Below are positions 35,443 through 44,318 of a stretch of DNA of 64,000 bases, piece by piece. Location: NCBI RefSeq assembly GCF_013294025.1, contig NZ_JABSNL010000011.1, positions 1-64,000 on the forward strand. The letters run 5' to 3'. The notes under the pieces are model-generated. The model did no database searches. It saw only the letters and a list, made by a program, of their open reading frames with translations, and had not been told where the DNA came from. The first letter of the stretch is position 1. Every line of letters begins with the position of its first letter. The translations under genes and the position numbers were made by a program. Source of the DNA: Flavobacterium aeripolare. Its GTDB lineage: Bacteria; Bacteroidota; Bacteroidia; Flavobacteriales; Flavobacteriaceae.

Positions 35443-37404
35443 ATGAAAAATAAAAAGAAAATAACAATCATCACCCTAGCAAGTTTAGCAGGATTACTAC
35501 TAATAGTTGCTGTTGGCTTTTTCATTTTTAGAGAACAGTTACTTGATCAGGCAATTGCAAAAACTACACTGCACTTAGATCAAAACTATGACAGCAAATT
35601 AAAAATAAGCAAAGCAGAATTCACAGATTTCAACGGAATAAGATTAACTCAAATTAGCTTAAAACCTAATGCTGCTGACACCCTTTTCAACATTCAAAAA
35701 ATGGAGACTAGTATTAATTTCTGGCGTTTATTTACGGGGGATATCCAGTTAGGAACTTTAAAAATAAATAATGGTTATGTACAGCTTACTAAAAAAGGCA
35801 CTCTAAAAAACTTTGCTGCTTTCTTAAAAAAAGATAGCACAGCAGTTACCACTAATGATAAAAGAGACTACGCCGATTTTGCCTACCGTATTATAACCAC
35901 AGCACTAAATCTAGTTCCTACCGACATGAAAATTGAAAAGCTAAAATTCAAATTAGATGATAACGGTAAAAAAGCTACAATCAATATTCAGAAACTGGTT
36001 TTGAATAATAGCAAATTAGAAACTGCTATAAATGTTCAAACCAACACTTTTATACAAAGATGGAACATAAAAGGTTATGCCGATCCTAGAAATAAAAAAG
36101 CCGATCTACGTTTTTTTAATAGAGATACTGGCGCCATAAAAGTACCTTACTTTGACGAGCGTTACAATCTAATTTCAAGTTTTGACTCTATTAGATTAAA
36201 TATTAAAAACATCGATAAAACTGGAGGACAATTGCACATTGATGGTTTTACATCTATTGTCAATTTAAAAATCAATCACCCTAAAATAGCGAGTAAAGAT
36301 GTATTGATTAAAAAAGCACGTTTTGACTACCGCTTCTTGTTAGGTCCTAACTCCATTGCAATTGACAACAACTCTACAGCGCAGTTTAACGAGATTAAAT
36401 TTAAACCGTACCTTTCATTAGAAACTGAAAAAGACACCATCTACAAATTGAGAATTGCAATTCCCAAGATGAAAGCGCAAAGTTTTATAAATTCTTTACC
36501 AGATGGATTATTTACTAATTTTCAAGGAATGCAAGCAGAAGGGAATTTTGACTACAAACTTAATTTCGAATACAATAAAAACAAGCCTAATCAACTAGTT
36601 TTTGACAGCAATATCAATAAAGAAAATCTTAGAATCACAAAATATGGCGAAGCGAATTTAACCAAGTTAAATGGTGAATTTATTTACAGAGCCATTATTG
36701 ACAATGTCTTGCAACGCCCAATATTAGTAGGAACAGTAAACCCAAATTACACTCCTATGGAGTCGATATCGCCTTATTTACAAAAGTGTGTACTCACCAC
36801 CGAAGATCCTTCCTTTTTCTCGCATCACGGATTTATAAATGAAGCTTTCAAACAATCCATTGCAAAGAACATAAAGACTAAAAAATTCTCGCGAGGCGCA
36901 AGCACCATAAGCATGCAGCTGATAAAAAATGTGTTTTTAACTCGTGAAAAAACGTTGTCACGTAAACTGGAAGAGATCTTACTCGTTTATATTTTAGAGA
37001 ACAATCGCATTGTTAGTAAAGAACGCATGCTGGAGGTTTATTTTAACATCATCGAATGGGGACCCAATGTGTACGGAATTGGTGAAGCAAGTAGGTTTTA
37101 CTTTCAAAAAACACCTGCTCAACTAAACCTTAATGAATGCTTGTACTTAGCTCGTATTATACCAAGTCCCAAAAAATTCATGTATCAATTTAATGCCGAA
37201 GGGAGCTTGAAAGAAAGTGCCGCGCAGCAAGAGCGTTTTTTAACAAATATCATGCTTAAAAGAGGACTATTAGCACCAGATGACAGCTTGTATAAATCCA
37301 TGCCCTTGTTTATATCAGGACCAGCACGATCTTATCTTAGAATAAAAGTTCAAGATAGCATCCCAAAAGATTCTATTAATAGCGTCAATGAATTCAATTT
37401 TTAA
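35443..37404 (+). CDS. AsmA-like/GT51 peptidoglycan glycosyltransferase fusion
   Basis: A 653-residue inner-membrane protein with one N-terminal helix (about 8-28). Residues 30-420 are a beta-rich AsmA-type region (LKISKAEFTDFNGIRLTQIS, LGTLKINNGYVQLTKKG). The C-terminal GT51 domain (about 430-600) shows the catalytic region LTTEDPSFFSHHGF with Glu454, the motif RGASTISMQLIKNVFL and the RKLEEILLVYILE helix. There is no transpeptidase domain, so it resembles a monofunctional glycosyltransferase joined to an AsmA module. Polymerising lipid II is the family role; the AsmA part may act in lipid or envelope placement, which is inference. The next gene starts 25 nt downstream. Confidence 0.88.
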   Translation: MKNKKKITIITLASLAGLLLIVAVGFFIFREQLLDQAIAKTTLHLDQNYDSKLKISKAEFTDFNGIRLTQISLKPNAADTLFNIQKMETSINFWRLFTGDIQLGTLKINNGYVQLTKKGTLKNFAAFLKKDSTAVTTNDKRDYADFAYRIITTALNLVPTDMKIEKLKFKLDDNGKKATINIQKLVLNNSKLETAINVQTNTFIQRWNIKGYADPRNKKADLRFFNRDTGAIKVPYFDERYNLISSFDSIRLNIKNIDKTGGQLHIDGFTSIVNLKINHPKIASKDVLIKKARFDYRFLLGPNSIAIDNNSTAQFNEIKFKPYLSLETEKDTIYKLRIAIPKMKAQSFINSLPDGLFTNFQGMQAEGNFDYKLNFEYNKNKPNQLVFDSNINKENLRITKYGEANLTKLNGEFIYRAIIDNVLQRPILVGTVNPNYTPMESISPYLQKCVLTTEDPSFFSHHGFINEAFKQSIAKNIKTKKFSRGASTISMQLIKNVFLTREKTLSRKLEEILLVYILENNRIVSKERMLEVYFNIIEWGPNVYGIGEASRFYFQKTPAQLNLNECLYLARIIPSPKKFMYQFNAEGSLKESAAQQERFLTNIMLKRGLLAPDDSLYKSMPLFISGPARSYLRIKVQDSIPKDSINSVNEFNF

Positions 37405-37429
37405 AAAACAACTATTTTAGCTAATTCTA

Positions 37430-37762
37430 ATGGACAATACATTTTCATTAACGCTACTTATCATAGGCATCGTTCAAGTTATCATTGGTTTGATCGAATA
37501 TGTCTTTCCTCCAAAAAGCAGAAACCAAAAAGGATACCGTACAAAAAGCGCTTCAATGTCACAGCAGTCCTGGGATTTTGCTCAAAAATATGCTGCAAAA
37601 CTCACTATTATTTTTGGATTAGTATCAATTGTAATTTCCTACTTTGGCTCCCGCTTCTTTCTATCTGATTTAATAGGATTTATTGTTGCCGTAACGATTG
37701 CAATAGTATCTGGAATCATAGTTTACATAAAAACTGAAAATGCAATAAAAGATAAGTTTTAA
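37430..37762 (+). CDS. SdpI-like small membrane protein
   Basis: 110 residues with three predicted membrane helices (about 6-25, 53-72, 78-98). The loop GYRTKSASMSQQSWDFAQKYAAKL, after the first helix, is the SdpI signature (GYRT...S...W..A). In Bacillus SdpI gives immunity to a toxin; the flavobacterial relatives have no established role. It lies 25 nt after the AsmA-GT51 gene and shares a terminator, so co-transcription is likely. Confidence 0.82.
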   Translation: MDNTFSLTLLIIGIVQVIIGLIEYVFPPKSRNQKGYRTKSASMSQQSWDFAQKYAAKLTIIFGLVSIVISYFGSRFFLSDLIGFIVAVTIAIVSGIIVYIKTENAIKDKF

Positions 37763-37785
37763 AGAAATTAGCTGTTATAAAACAT

Positions 37786-37820
37786 AAAAGGCCTTACAAA
37801 TCTTGTCTGTAAGGCCTTTT
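37786..37820. terminator. Bidirectional terminator
   Basis: AAAAGGCCTTACA and TGTAAGGCCTTTT form a strong stem between the SdpI-like gene (plus) and the aldo/keto reductase (minus). Confidence 0.85.
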
Positions 37821-37839
37821 ATATTTTCGAAAATTATAA

Positions 37840-38877
37840 TTATGGAGCTGGATTAGGGATCAACTCTTGTACTTTATTTATTTCTTTAAGTATATCACCA
37901 GTCAAAGTAACATTGATTGTGTCAATATTCTCCTTTAATTGCTCCATTGTAGTTGCACCAATAATGGTACTTGTCAAAAAAGGTTGCTGTTCAATAAAAG
38001 CTAAAGCAAGCTCCGTTAATGTCAAACCATTTTTTACCGCTATTTCATGATACAACTTTGTAGCCTCGGTACATTGCGCACTATTGTACCTTGTATATTG
38101 TGGAAATAAATTGATTCTAGCTTTAGGATGGCTTTCACCAGTTAGAAATTTACCTGATAACACTCCAAAACCCATTGGCGAGTACGCTAATAAACCTACG
38201 TTTTCACGAAAACAAATTTCAGATGAGTCCGTTTCAAACAGACGATTCAATAGCGAGTAAGGATTTTGTATTGTTTTAATACGCGGTAAATTATTGTATT
38301 TATTCTCTTCAAGAAAACGCATAATTCCCCAAGCATTCTCATTAGAAATACCAATGTTTCTAATTTTACCTTCTTTAACTAAGCCGTCAAGTGTTGTCAA
38401 AACTTCATGAATATTATCTTCCCACTCATCATCTTGTAGTGTAAAACTACGCTGCCCAAAAGTATTTGTCTTGCGCTCAGGCCAGTGCAACTGGTATAAA
38501 TCTAAATAATCTGTTTGTAAACGTTGCAAACTATTGTCTAAGGCGTAGTGAATACTAGCAGCCGAAAAATCTACTTTGTCACGCATATAGGTGAAATTAG
38601 GATTTGGACCCGCTATTTTAGACGCTAGAACAATTTGGTCACGCTTTCCTGATTTTTTTAACCAAGAACCAATCACTTTTTCTGTGCTACCATACGTTTT
38701 TTCACTTGCTGGAATAGAGTACATTTCGGCGGTGTCAAAAAAGTTCACACCACGATCGAGAGCATAATCCATTTGAGCATGTCCTTCCGCCTCTGTATTT
38801 TGCTGACCATAAGTCATTGTTCCAAGGCAAATTTTGCTGACTTTTATATCTGTATTTGGTAAAGTAGTGTATTTCAT
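37840..38877 (-). CDS. Aldo/keto reductase (Tas-like)
   Basis: NADPH-dependent oxidoreductase of the AKR fold, about 345 residues from the ATG at 38877 (MKYTTLPNTDIKVSKICLGT). Catalytic parts: FFDTAEMYSIP (Asp and Tyr), LASKIAGPNP (Lys) and LYQLHWPER (His), in the usual order. The TSTIIGATTMEQL cofactor region is near residue 310. The longer ORF start at 38940 is upstream of the -7 box at 38905-38912 and is rejected. The substrate is not predictable from sequence; E. coli Tas is the closest recognisable pattern. Single gene. Confidence 0.92.
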   Translation of the reverse strand: MKYTTLPNTDIKVSKICLGTMTYGQQNTEAEGHAQMDYALDRGVNFFDTAEMYSIPASEKTYGSTEKVIGSWLKKSGKRDQIVLASKIAGPNPNFTYMRDKVDFSAASIHYALDNSLQRLQTDYLDLYQLHWPERKTNTFGQRSFTLQDDEWEDNIHEVLTTLDGLVKEGKIRNIGISNENAWGIMRFLEENKYNNLPRIKTIQNPYSLLNRLFETDSSEICFRENVGLLAYSPMGFGVLSGKFLTGESHPKARINLFPQYTRYNSAQCTEATKLYHEIAVKNGLTLTELALAFIEQQPFLTSTIIGATTMEQLKENIDTINVTLTGDILKEINKVQELIPNPAP

Positions 38878-38904
38878 TGTATATGTATTCAAATTAACAA
38901 AAAC

Positions 38905-38912
38905 CAAAGTTA
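38905..38912 (-). promoter_or_regulatory. -7 promoter box of the aldo/keto reductase
   Basis: TAACTTTG on the minus strand matches TAnnTTTG, about 27 nt before the start codon at 38877. Confidence 0.55.
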
Positions 38913-38932
38913 CAAAGGTTTTATAATAGAAA

Positions 38933-38957
38933 AGGTTCAAAGAATATCTTTGAACCT
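38933..38957 (-). terminator. Terminator of the OmpA-lipoprotein gene
   Basis: AGGTTCAAAGA and TTTGAACCT form a hairpin 26 nt beyond the stop at 38983. The following T run on the minus strand is short, so strength is moderate. Confidence 0.6.
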
Positions 38958-38982
38958 AATTTAACTTTTTATTAATAGCTGT

Positions 38983-39924
38983 CTAGTTGATGTCTTTCAA
39001 CATATCAGCGATTTCATCTAATCTAGGAGTCAAAATAATTTCGATTCTACGATTTTTAGCTTTGCCTTCTGAGGTAGCATTAGATGCTAACGGAGCATAT
39101 TCACTTCTACCAGCAGCAGTTAAGTTTTGTTTGTTAACATTTGCATTCTCCCCTAAAATAGCTACGATAGAAGTTGCTCTTTTTGTAGATAAATCCCAGT
39201 TATTAGCAATAGGTCCTGAACTAGAGAAACCATCGTTATCAGTATGCCCTTCAATTAAAACCGAGATATCAGGATTGTCTCCTAGCACTTTTGCTACTTC
39301 AACTACAGCCTTCTTTCCTTCTGGCCCAACTGACCAACTACCAGAATTAAAAAGTAGTTTGTTCTCCATAGAAACATACACTTTCCCGTTCTTTTGTTCA
39401 ACAGTTAATCCTTTACCTTCAAAACTATTCAAGGCATTAGACAAAGTCTCTTTTAATTTTTTCATTGCAGCCTCTTTTGCAGCTACAAGTGACTCTAACT
39501 CACTCAAGCGCTGTGTGCTCTTACTTAATCGGTCTTGTTCTGTAGAAAGTGCTTTTGCTTTAGCATCTAATTCAGCTAGTAAATCACTATTTTTCTTCAT
39601 ATTAGCTTGCAAAGCATCACTGCTATTTCGCTCTAGCGCTTTATACGAATCTTGAAGTAAATTCATCTTAGAATTTAAAGCAGCTTGTTCAGCAAGTAGC
39701 TTTTCACGCTCTGATTTTAGTTTCCCCAATTCACTATTTAGTGAATCCTTAGTCGTTTCTAAGTGATTTTTGTCTAAAGATAGATCTGCATTTGTATCTG
39801 CTAAGGTTCTATTTTCTTTTTTTAAATCGGTGTACTTATTCTCTAAGTCTGCATATATTTTTTTAGACACACATGAGCTCGCTAATGTGATTGCTACAAT
39901 ACCTATTGCTATTTTCTTTATCAT
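38983..39924 (-). CDS. OmpA-family lipoprotein with long coiled coil
   Basis: A 313-residue lipoprotein (lipobox LASSC, Cys18). Residues 22-155 are a heptad coiled coil rich in Lys, Glu, Leu and Asn. The C-terminal OmpA domain (about 185-305) has VLIEGHTDNDGF, NWDLSTKRATSIV and AKNRRIEIIL, the peptidoglycan-binding signature. It should anchor in the outer membrane and reach the cell wall by its coiled coil. The stop of xthA lies 27 nt before its start, in the same direction, so the two genes may be one transcript. Confidence 0.9.
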   Translation of the reverse strand: MIKKIAIGIVAITLASSCVSKKIYADLENKYTDLKKENRTLADTNADLSLDKNHLETTKDSLNSELGKLKSEREKLLAEQAALNSKMNLLQDSYKALERNSSDALQANMKKNSDLLAELDAKAKALSTEQDRLSKSTQRLSELESLVAAKEAAMKKLKETLSNALNSFEGKGLTVEQKNGKVYVSMENKLLFNSGSWSVGPEGKKAVVEVAKVLGDNPDISVLIEGHTDNDGFSSSGPIANNWDLSTKRATSIVAILGENANVNKQNLTAAGRSEYAPLASNATSEGKAKNRRIEIILTPRLDEIADMLKDIN

Positions 39925-39951
39925 TTTATTCTTCTTTATAGTGCAATTAAT

Positions 39952-40716
39952 TTATGCTATTTCTACTAAAACGGGACAATGGTCAGAATGTTTTGCTTCT
40001 GGCAATATAACCGCTCTTTTTATCATTTCTTTAAGAGGATCGCTCACTAAACAGTAATCAATACGCCAGCCTTTATTATTAGCCCTCGCAGTGGGAACAC
40101 GCATGGTCCACCAGGTATAATTATCAGGCTCTTTATTTAAAAAACGGAAACTATCTACAAATCCATTATTTAAAAAATCAGTTAGCCATGAGCGTTCTGC
40201 AGGCAAAAACCCAGAAACATTTTTATTACGCACTGGGTCATGAATATCGATGGCTTCATGACAAATATTGTAGTCACCGCAAATCACAAGGTTGGGGATT
40301 GCTATTTTTAAAGCAGTGATGTAATTTTGAAAATCATCCATGTACATAAATTTATGATCTAGACGTTCCTTGTTTGTTCCAGAAGGTAAATACAAACTCA
40401 TAACTGAAAGCGTATCAAAATCAACACGAATATTCCTACCTTCAAAATCCATGTGTTCAATTCCAGTTCCGTAAACCACGTTATTTGGTTTTACTTTCGA
40501 TAAAATTGCAACACCGCTATACCCTTTTTTTGTTGCTGGAAACCAATAGTGATAAGGATATCCTGCTGCTTCAAAATCAGCTAAGGGAATTTGCTCTGGC
40601 GTTGCTTTAATTTCCTGAAGACAAATTACATCGGGGTCTGCCTGTTGCAGCCAAGTGATAAAACCTTTGGAAATCGCGGCTCGAATTCCGTTTACATTAT
40701 AGGAGATTATTCGCAT
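39952..40716 (-). CDS. xthA: Exodeoxyribonuclease III
   Basis: AP endonuclease and 3'-5' exonuclease for base excision repair. Family motifs: SYNVNGIRAA at the start, VICLQEIKA near residue 35, the GYSGVAILSK stretch, LVICGDYNICHEAIDI near residue 145 and the terminal AKHSDHCPVLVEIA with the catalytic His. 254 residues, close to E. coli XthA and human APE1 core. Own -7 box at 40737-40744; it precedes the OmpA lipoprotein gene. Confidence 0.96.
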   Translation of the reverse strand: MRIISYNVNGIRAAISKGFITWLQQADPDVICLQEIKATPEQIPLADFEAAGYPYHYWFPATKKGYSGVAILSKVKPNNVVYGTGIEHMDFEGRNIRVDFDTLSVMSLYLPSGTNKERLDHKFMYMDDFQNYITALKIAIPNLVICGDYNICHEAIDIHDPVRNKNVSGFLPAERSWLTDFLNNGFVDSFRFLNKEPDNYTWWTMRVPTARANNKGWRIDYCLVSDPLKEMIKRAVILPEAKHSDHCPVLVEIA

Positions 40717-40736
40717 TTTTTTTCAATTTTGTTTTT

Positions 40737-40744
40737 CAAAAGTA
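40737..40744 (-). promoter_or_regulatory. -7 promoter box of xthA
   Basis: TACTTTTG on the minus strand matches TAnnTTTG, 20 nt before the ATG at 40716. Confidence 0.55.
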
Positions 40745-40818
40745 CTAAAAATAAAAAAATATATGGCACTAAGTCCCGAAAATACAGAACGAAATAGCTA
40801 GTTGATAGAGTTTTTTTC

Positions 40819-40826
40819 TATCTTTG
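40819..40826 (+). promoter_or_regulatory. -7 promoter box of the OlsF-like gene
   Basis: TATCTTTG matches TAnnTTTG, 26 nt before the ATG at 40853. Confidence 0.55.
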
Positions 40827-40852
40827 TTTTTCGCTCAAAAAATGAAGAATAA

Positions 40853-42655
40853 ATGGGTTTAGTTACCGCCAAAGAAGTTGCAAAAGCTATAAATGCTGAG
40901 AAATATGGGGTTTTCGGAACCTTTTCCGGTTGGTTATTAATGAAAGTACTTAAGATATCTACACTCAATAAAGTTTACGATAGAAACAAACACCTTAAAG
41001 ATGTTGCTTTTTTAAACGGTATCGTAGATGATTTACAGATCAAATTTGAAATTCCAGAAGAAGATTTAAAAAGACTCCCTAAAGAAGGAGCATATATCAC
41101 CATTTCAAATCACCCGCTAGGTGGTATTGATGGTGTTCTCTTGTTGAAATTAATGCTTGAAAGAGAGCCTAATTTTAAAATCATTGCCAATTTCCTTTTG
41201 CACCGCATTGAGCCTTTAAAAAAATACATCATGCCTGTTAATCCTTTTGAAAATCATAAGGATGTAAAATCAAGCGTGGTAGGAATCAAAGAAACCTTAC
41301 GTCATTTAAGTGATGGAAAACCTCTAGGAATGTTTCCTGCTGGAGAAGTTTCTAGCTACAAAGACGGGCAACATATGGTAGACAAACCTTGGGAAGAAGG
41401 AGCTATCAAAGTAATTAGAAAAGCACAAGTTCCCGTTGTTCCCATCTATTTTCATGCAAAAAACAGTCGTTTGTTTTATTTGCTTTCGAAAATAAGTGGC
41501 ACTTTTAGAACAGCAAAACTACCTTCGGAAGTTTTTAGTCAAAAAAATCGTGTTATAAAAGTTCGTGTAGGGAAAGCTATTTCTGTAGCAGAACAAAACG
41601 AACATAAATCACTAGAAAGCTATTCAGAATTTTTAAGAAAGAAAACATACATGCTTGCTAATCCTTTTGAAAAGGAAAGCAAATTGATCAATACACCGCA
41701 TTTAAAATTACCAAGAAGTCCTAAAGAAATTGCAACACCTGCAAATAGTGACAAGATGATTGCCGAAGTAAAAGCACTTCGCGATACAGACTGTAGATTA
41801 TTGCAAAGTAAAAACTACGAAGTCTTTTTTGCAGAAGCGAAAAGCATTCCTAGCATATTACATGAAATAGGTCGCTTACGTGAAATCACCTTTAGAGAGG
41901 TAGGCGAAGGAACAAATGAGTCGATTGATTTAGACAAATTTGACACCTATTATCACCATTTATTTCTATGGGATGAAGAAGCTAAAAAGATTGCTGGTGC
42001 CTATAGAATGGGATTAGGATCAGAGATTTTTCCTAAATATGGAATAGAAGGTTTCTACTTAAACGAACTTTTTAGATTCGAAAACGATTTACACGACATG
42101 ATGCACAAATCTATCGAGATGGGCCGTGCGTTTATTATCAAAGAATACCAACAAAAACCAATGCCTTTGTTCCTATTATGGAAAGGGATTATTCATACAA
42201 CGCTACGTTTCCCTGAACATAAATTTTTACTTGGAGGCGTAAGTATTAGCAATCAATTTTCTGACTTCTCAAAATCGCTGATGATTGAATTTATGAAGTC
42301 GAATTATTACGATCCGTATATTGCCCAATACATCCACCCTAAAAAGGCCTACAAAGTTAAATTGAAAGACGCTGATAAAGATTTTATCTTCAATGAAACA
42401 GAAGCCGATTTAAATAAGTTTGATAAAATTATCGATGAACTAGAACCTGGTGTTTTACGTTTACCAGTGTTAATAAAAAAGTACATTAAGCAGAATGCAA
42501 AAGTAGTTGCTTTTAATGTAGACCCTTTATTTAACAATGCCGTAGATGGTTTAATGTACATTAGAATTGCTGATATACCTGAGAGCACAATGAAACCGGT
42601 TATGGAAGAATTTCAAGCCGAATTAGAGCGTAAACTAGCTGACAAGGAAGAGTAA
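40853..42655 (+). CDS. olsF: Bifunctional acyltransferase, OlsF-like (ornithine/amino-acid lipid synthesis)
   Basis: 600 residues with two acyltransferase halves. Residues 75-275 form a PlsC-type O-acyltransferase with ITISNHPLGGIDGVLL and MFPAGEVSSYKDG. Residues 305-560 form an OlsB/GNAT-type N-acyltransferase (DCRLLQSKNYEVFFAEAK, LREITFREVGEG, SIEMGRAFIIKEYQ). This fused layout is that of OlsF, which makes ornithine lipids alone in some bacteria including Flavobacterium. The His-to-Asp motif is spaced HX5D (His87, Asp93), rather than the usual HX4D. A glycine-lipid or other amino-acid-lipid product is possible. Single gene with its own promoter and terminator. Confidence 0.78.
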   Translation: MGLVTAKEVAKAINAEKYGVFGTFSGWLLMKVLKISTLNKVYDRNKHLKDVAFLNGIVDDLQIKFEIPEEDLKRLPKEGAYITISNHPLGGIDGVLLLKLMLEREPNFKIIANFLLHRIEPLKKYIMPVNPFENHKDVKSSVVGIKETLRHLSDGKPLGMFPAGEVSSYKDGQHMVDKPWEEGAIKVIRKAQVPVVPIYFHAKNSRLFYLLSKISGTFRTAKLPSEVFSQKNRVIKVRVGKAISVAEQNEHKSLESYSEFLRKKTYMLANPFEKESKLINTPHLKLPRSPKEIATPANSDKMIAEVKALRDTDCRLLQSKNYEVFFAEAKSIPSILHEIGRLREITFREVGEGTNESIDLDKFDTYYHHLFLWDEEAKKIAGAYRMGLGSEIFPKYGIEGFYLNELFRFENDLHDMMHKSIEMGRAFIIKEYQQKPMPLFLLWKGIIHTTLRFPEHKFLLGGVSISNQFSDFSKSLMIEFMKSNYYDPYIAQYIHPKKAYKVKLKDADKDFIFNETEADLNKFDKIIDELEPGVLRLPVLIKKYIKQNAKVVAFNVDPLFNNAVDGLMYIRIADIPESTMKPVMEEFQAELERKLADKEE

Positions 42656-42669
42656 TCTCCCCAATACTA

Positions 42670-42711
42670 TAAAGTAAAAAGTCTCGACAATGTCGAGACT
42701 TTTTACTTTAT
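42670..42711. terminator. Long bidirectional terminator
   Basis: The stretch is almost fully palindromic (AAAGTAAAAAGTCTCGACA and its complement around a central base), placed between the OlsF-like gene and the convergent dehydrogenase. Confidence 0.85.
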
Positions 42712-42717
42712 GCTTAG

Positions 42718-44079
42718 TTATTTAAAAACGCTATCAATAGGTTCCCATAACTCTATTTTGTTTCCTTCTGGATCAAGTATCCAACTAAACTTTCCATAAT
42801 CAAAACTTTCCATCTCTCCTACTACGGTAACTCCCTCCTCTTTTAATTGACTTAAAAGTACTTCTAAATTTTCAACTCTAAAGTTTTGCATAAATTGCTT
42901 TTCACTAGGTTCAAAATAGGTAGTATCTGCCGCAAAGGGCGACCATTGTGTCGAACAGTCATTTCCATGTTGATCTACCCACCAGAAAGTGGAACCATAA
43001 TCGTCAGTTTTTAAACCTAAATGCTTAGCGTACCAACTCACAAGGTTTTTAGAATTTTGAGCCTTGAAGAAAAATCCTCCAATTCCTGTTACCCGTTTTT
43101 CTATAGTATCAACTTTTAATTCCCCAAAATACCTAGATTTAATTTTATCCACAATCACTTGTGCAAGGCGCTCGTGACTTTCAAATGTCCAACCTGCAAC
43201 GTGAGGTGTCAAAATAACGTTAGGAGCATCCAATAAATATTGAAAAGCCTCTGGTGTATTGTCTTCTTGGAACAAAGTTTCAAAGGACAATTTTTCATAT
43301 TCTAGTACGTCTAAGCCAGCTCCTAAAATTTTCCCAGATTTCATTGCTGCAACTAAATCAGCTGTTACAATGTTCTTCCCTCGTGAGGTATTGATAATCC
43401 AGAAAGGCTCAACAAAACCATCTATAAAAGCAGTATTAACCATTTTATCAGTCTCTGGAGTCCACGGAAGATGCAAACTTAAAACCTCAACTTTTTGCTG
43501 AAATTCATCAAAAGAAACTTGCTTTGCATTTGTATCGCCAACATTTTCTAGAATATCGTAGCATAAAATTTCAACATCAAAACCACGTAGTTTCTTGGCA
43601 AACGATTTTCCCATATTTCCGTAGCCAATAATTCCTACCGTTTTACCATCGAGCTCGTGACCGCGGTTACTTTCTCGATTCCAGTGTCCGGAACGAATTT
43701 CTTTATCGGCTGTGTTTAATTTATTAAAAAGGGAAAGGATCATCCCTAAGGTATGCTCTGCAACGGCATTGCGATTTCCTTCAGGAGCAGCGATTAGCGT
43801 TACATTTTTACTAGTTGCATACTCGCAATCTATACTTTCTAGACCAGCGCCTACACGTGCTATAAACTGTAAATTTGTAGCTTTATCAAGAAACTGCTTA
43901 TCAATCTTAAAACGACTGCGAATAACGATTCCTTGATAGTCGTGAATCTTAGCTTCTACTTCTTCTTTAGTCGAAGAAAAATCGGTATGATTTGTAAATC
44001 CTATCGCTTGCAATTGCTCCATCATAATGGAATTATTGCTATCGATATGTAGTATTTTGATATTTTCGGGATGCAACAT
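42718..44079 (-). CDS. D-2-hydroxyacid dehydrogenase fused to a VOC (glyoxalase-like) domain
   Basis: 453 residues. The N-terminal 315 are a SerA-like D-2-hydroxyacid dehydrogenase: VGIIGYGNMGKSFAKKL (NAD fold, about 150), NTSRGKNIV with catalytic Arg near 233, a Glu in LDVLEYEKLSF, and LTPHVAGWT with the catalytic His. A linker (VDTIEKRVTGIGG) leads into a complete VOC domain (about 325-450): WYAKHLGLKTDDYGS, then VVGEMESFDYGKFSWILDPE and GNKIELWEP. The frame is continuous across the junction. The two halves occur as separate proteins in related bacteria as I remember them, so this looks like a gene fusion. Substrates are unknown. Confidence 0.85.
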   Translation of the reverse strand: MLHPENIKILHIDSNNSIMMEQLQAIGFTNHTDFSSTKEEVEAKIHDYQGIVIRSRFKIDKQFLDKATNLQFIARVGAGLESIDCEYATSKNVTLIAAPEGNRNAVAEHTLGMILSLFNKLNTADKEIRSGHWNRESNRGHELDGKTVGIIGYGNMGKSFAKKLRGFDVEILCYDILENVGDTNAKQVSFDEFQQKVEVLSLHLPWTPETDKMVNTAFIDGFVEPFWIINTSRGKNIVTADLVAAMKSGKILGAGLDVLEYEKLSFETLFQEDNTPEAFQYLLDAPNVILTPHVAGWTFESHERLAQVIVDKIKSRYFGELKVDTIEKRVTGIGGFFFKAQNSKNLVSWYAKHLGLKTDDYGSTFWWVDQHGNDCSTQWSPFAADTTYFEPSEKQFMQNFRVENLEVLLSQLKEEGVTVVGEMESFDYGKFSWILDPEGNKIELWEPIDSVFK

Positions 44080-44105
44080 GATCTATTATTTTCTGTTGCC
44101 CAAAG

Positions 44106-44318
44106 TTACAAATTAGAATTAGGAATTTTTTGTATTTGCTTTTTATAATTGTATCGCATGTACAAAGCCACATATAACCCAAAGAAGATTAAATTAATCA
44201 TAAATTTCCATACGTTAAACTGCTTACTGTCTATAAGATCCCACATTGCCATAACTACAGCAAATACAGTTCCTCCTGCCACAAAAGCTTTCAGCATTAT
44301 TTTATAAGTTGGTTTCAT
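44106..44318 (-). CDS. Small two-helix membrane protein
   Basis: 70 residues from the ATG at 44318 (MKPTYKIMLKAFVAGG), with two predicted membrane helices (about 10-29 and 35-55) and a basic C-terminal tail. The ATG overlaps the TGA of the upstream lipoprotein gene (ATGA), which implies translational coupling and argues against the longer ORF start at 44351. Function unknown. Confidence 0.6.
   Translation of the reverse strand: MKPTYKIMLKAFVAGGTVFAVVMAMWDLIDSKQFNVWKFMINLIFFGLYVALYMRYNYKKQIQKIPNSNL

Noticed and set aside
38987..39655. 222-codon plus-strand ORF
   Set aside because: It is the antisense shadow of the coiled-coil OmpA lipoprotein; the sequence has no family features and no promoter.
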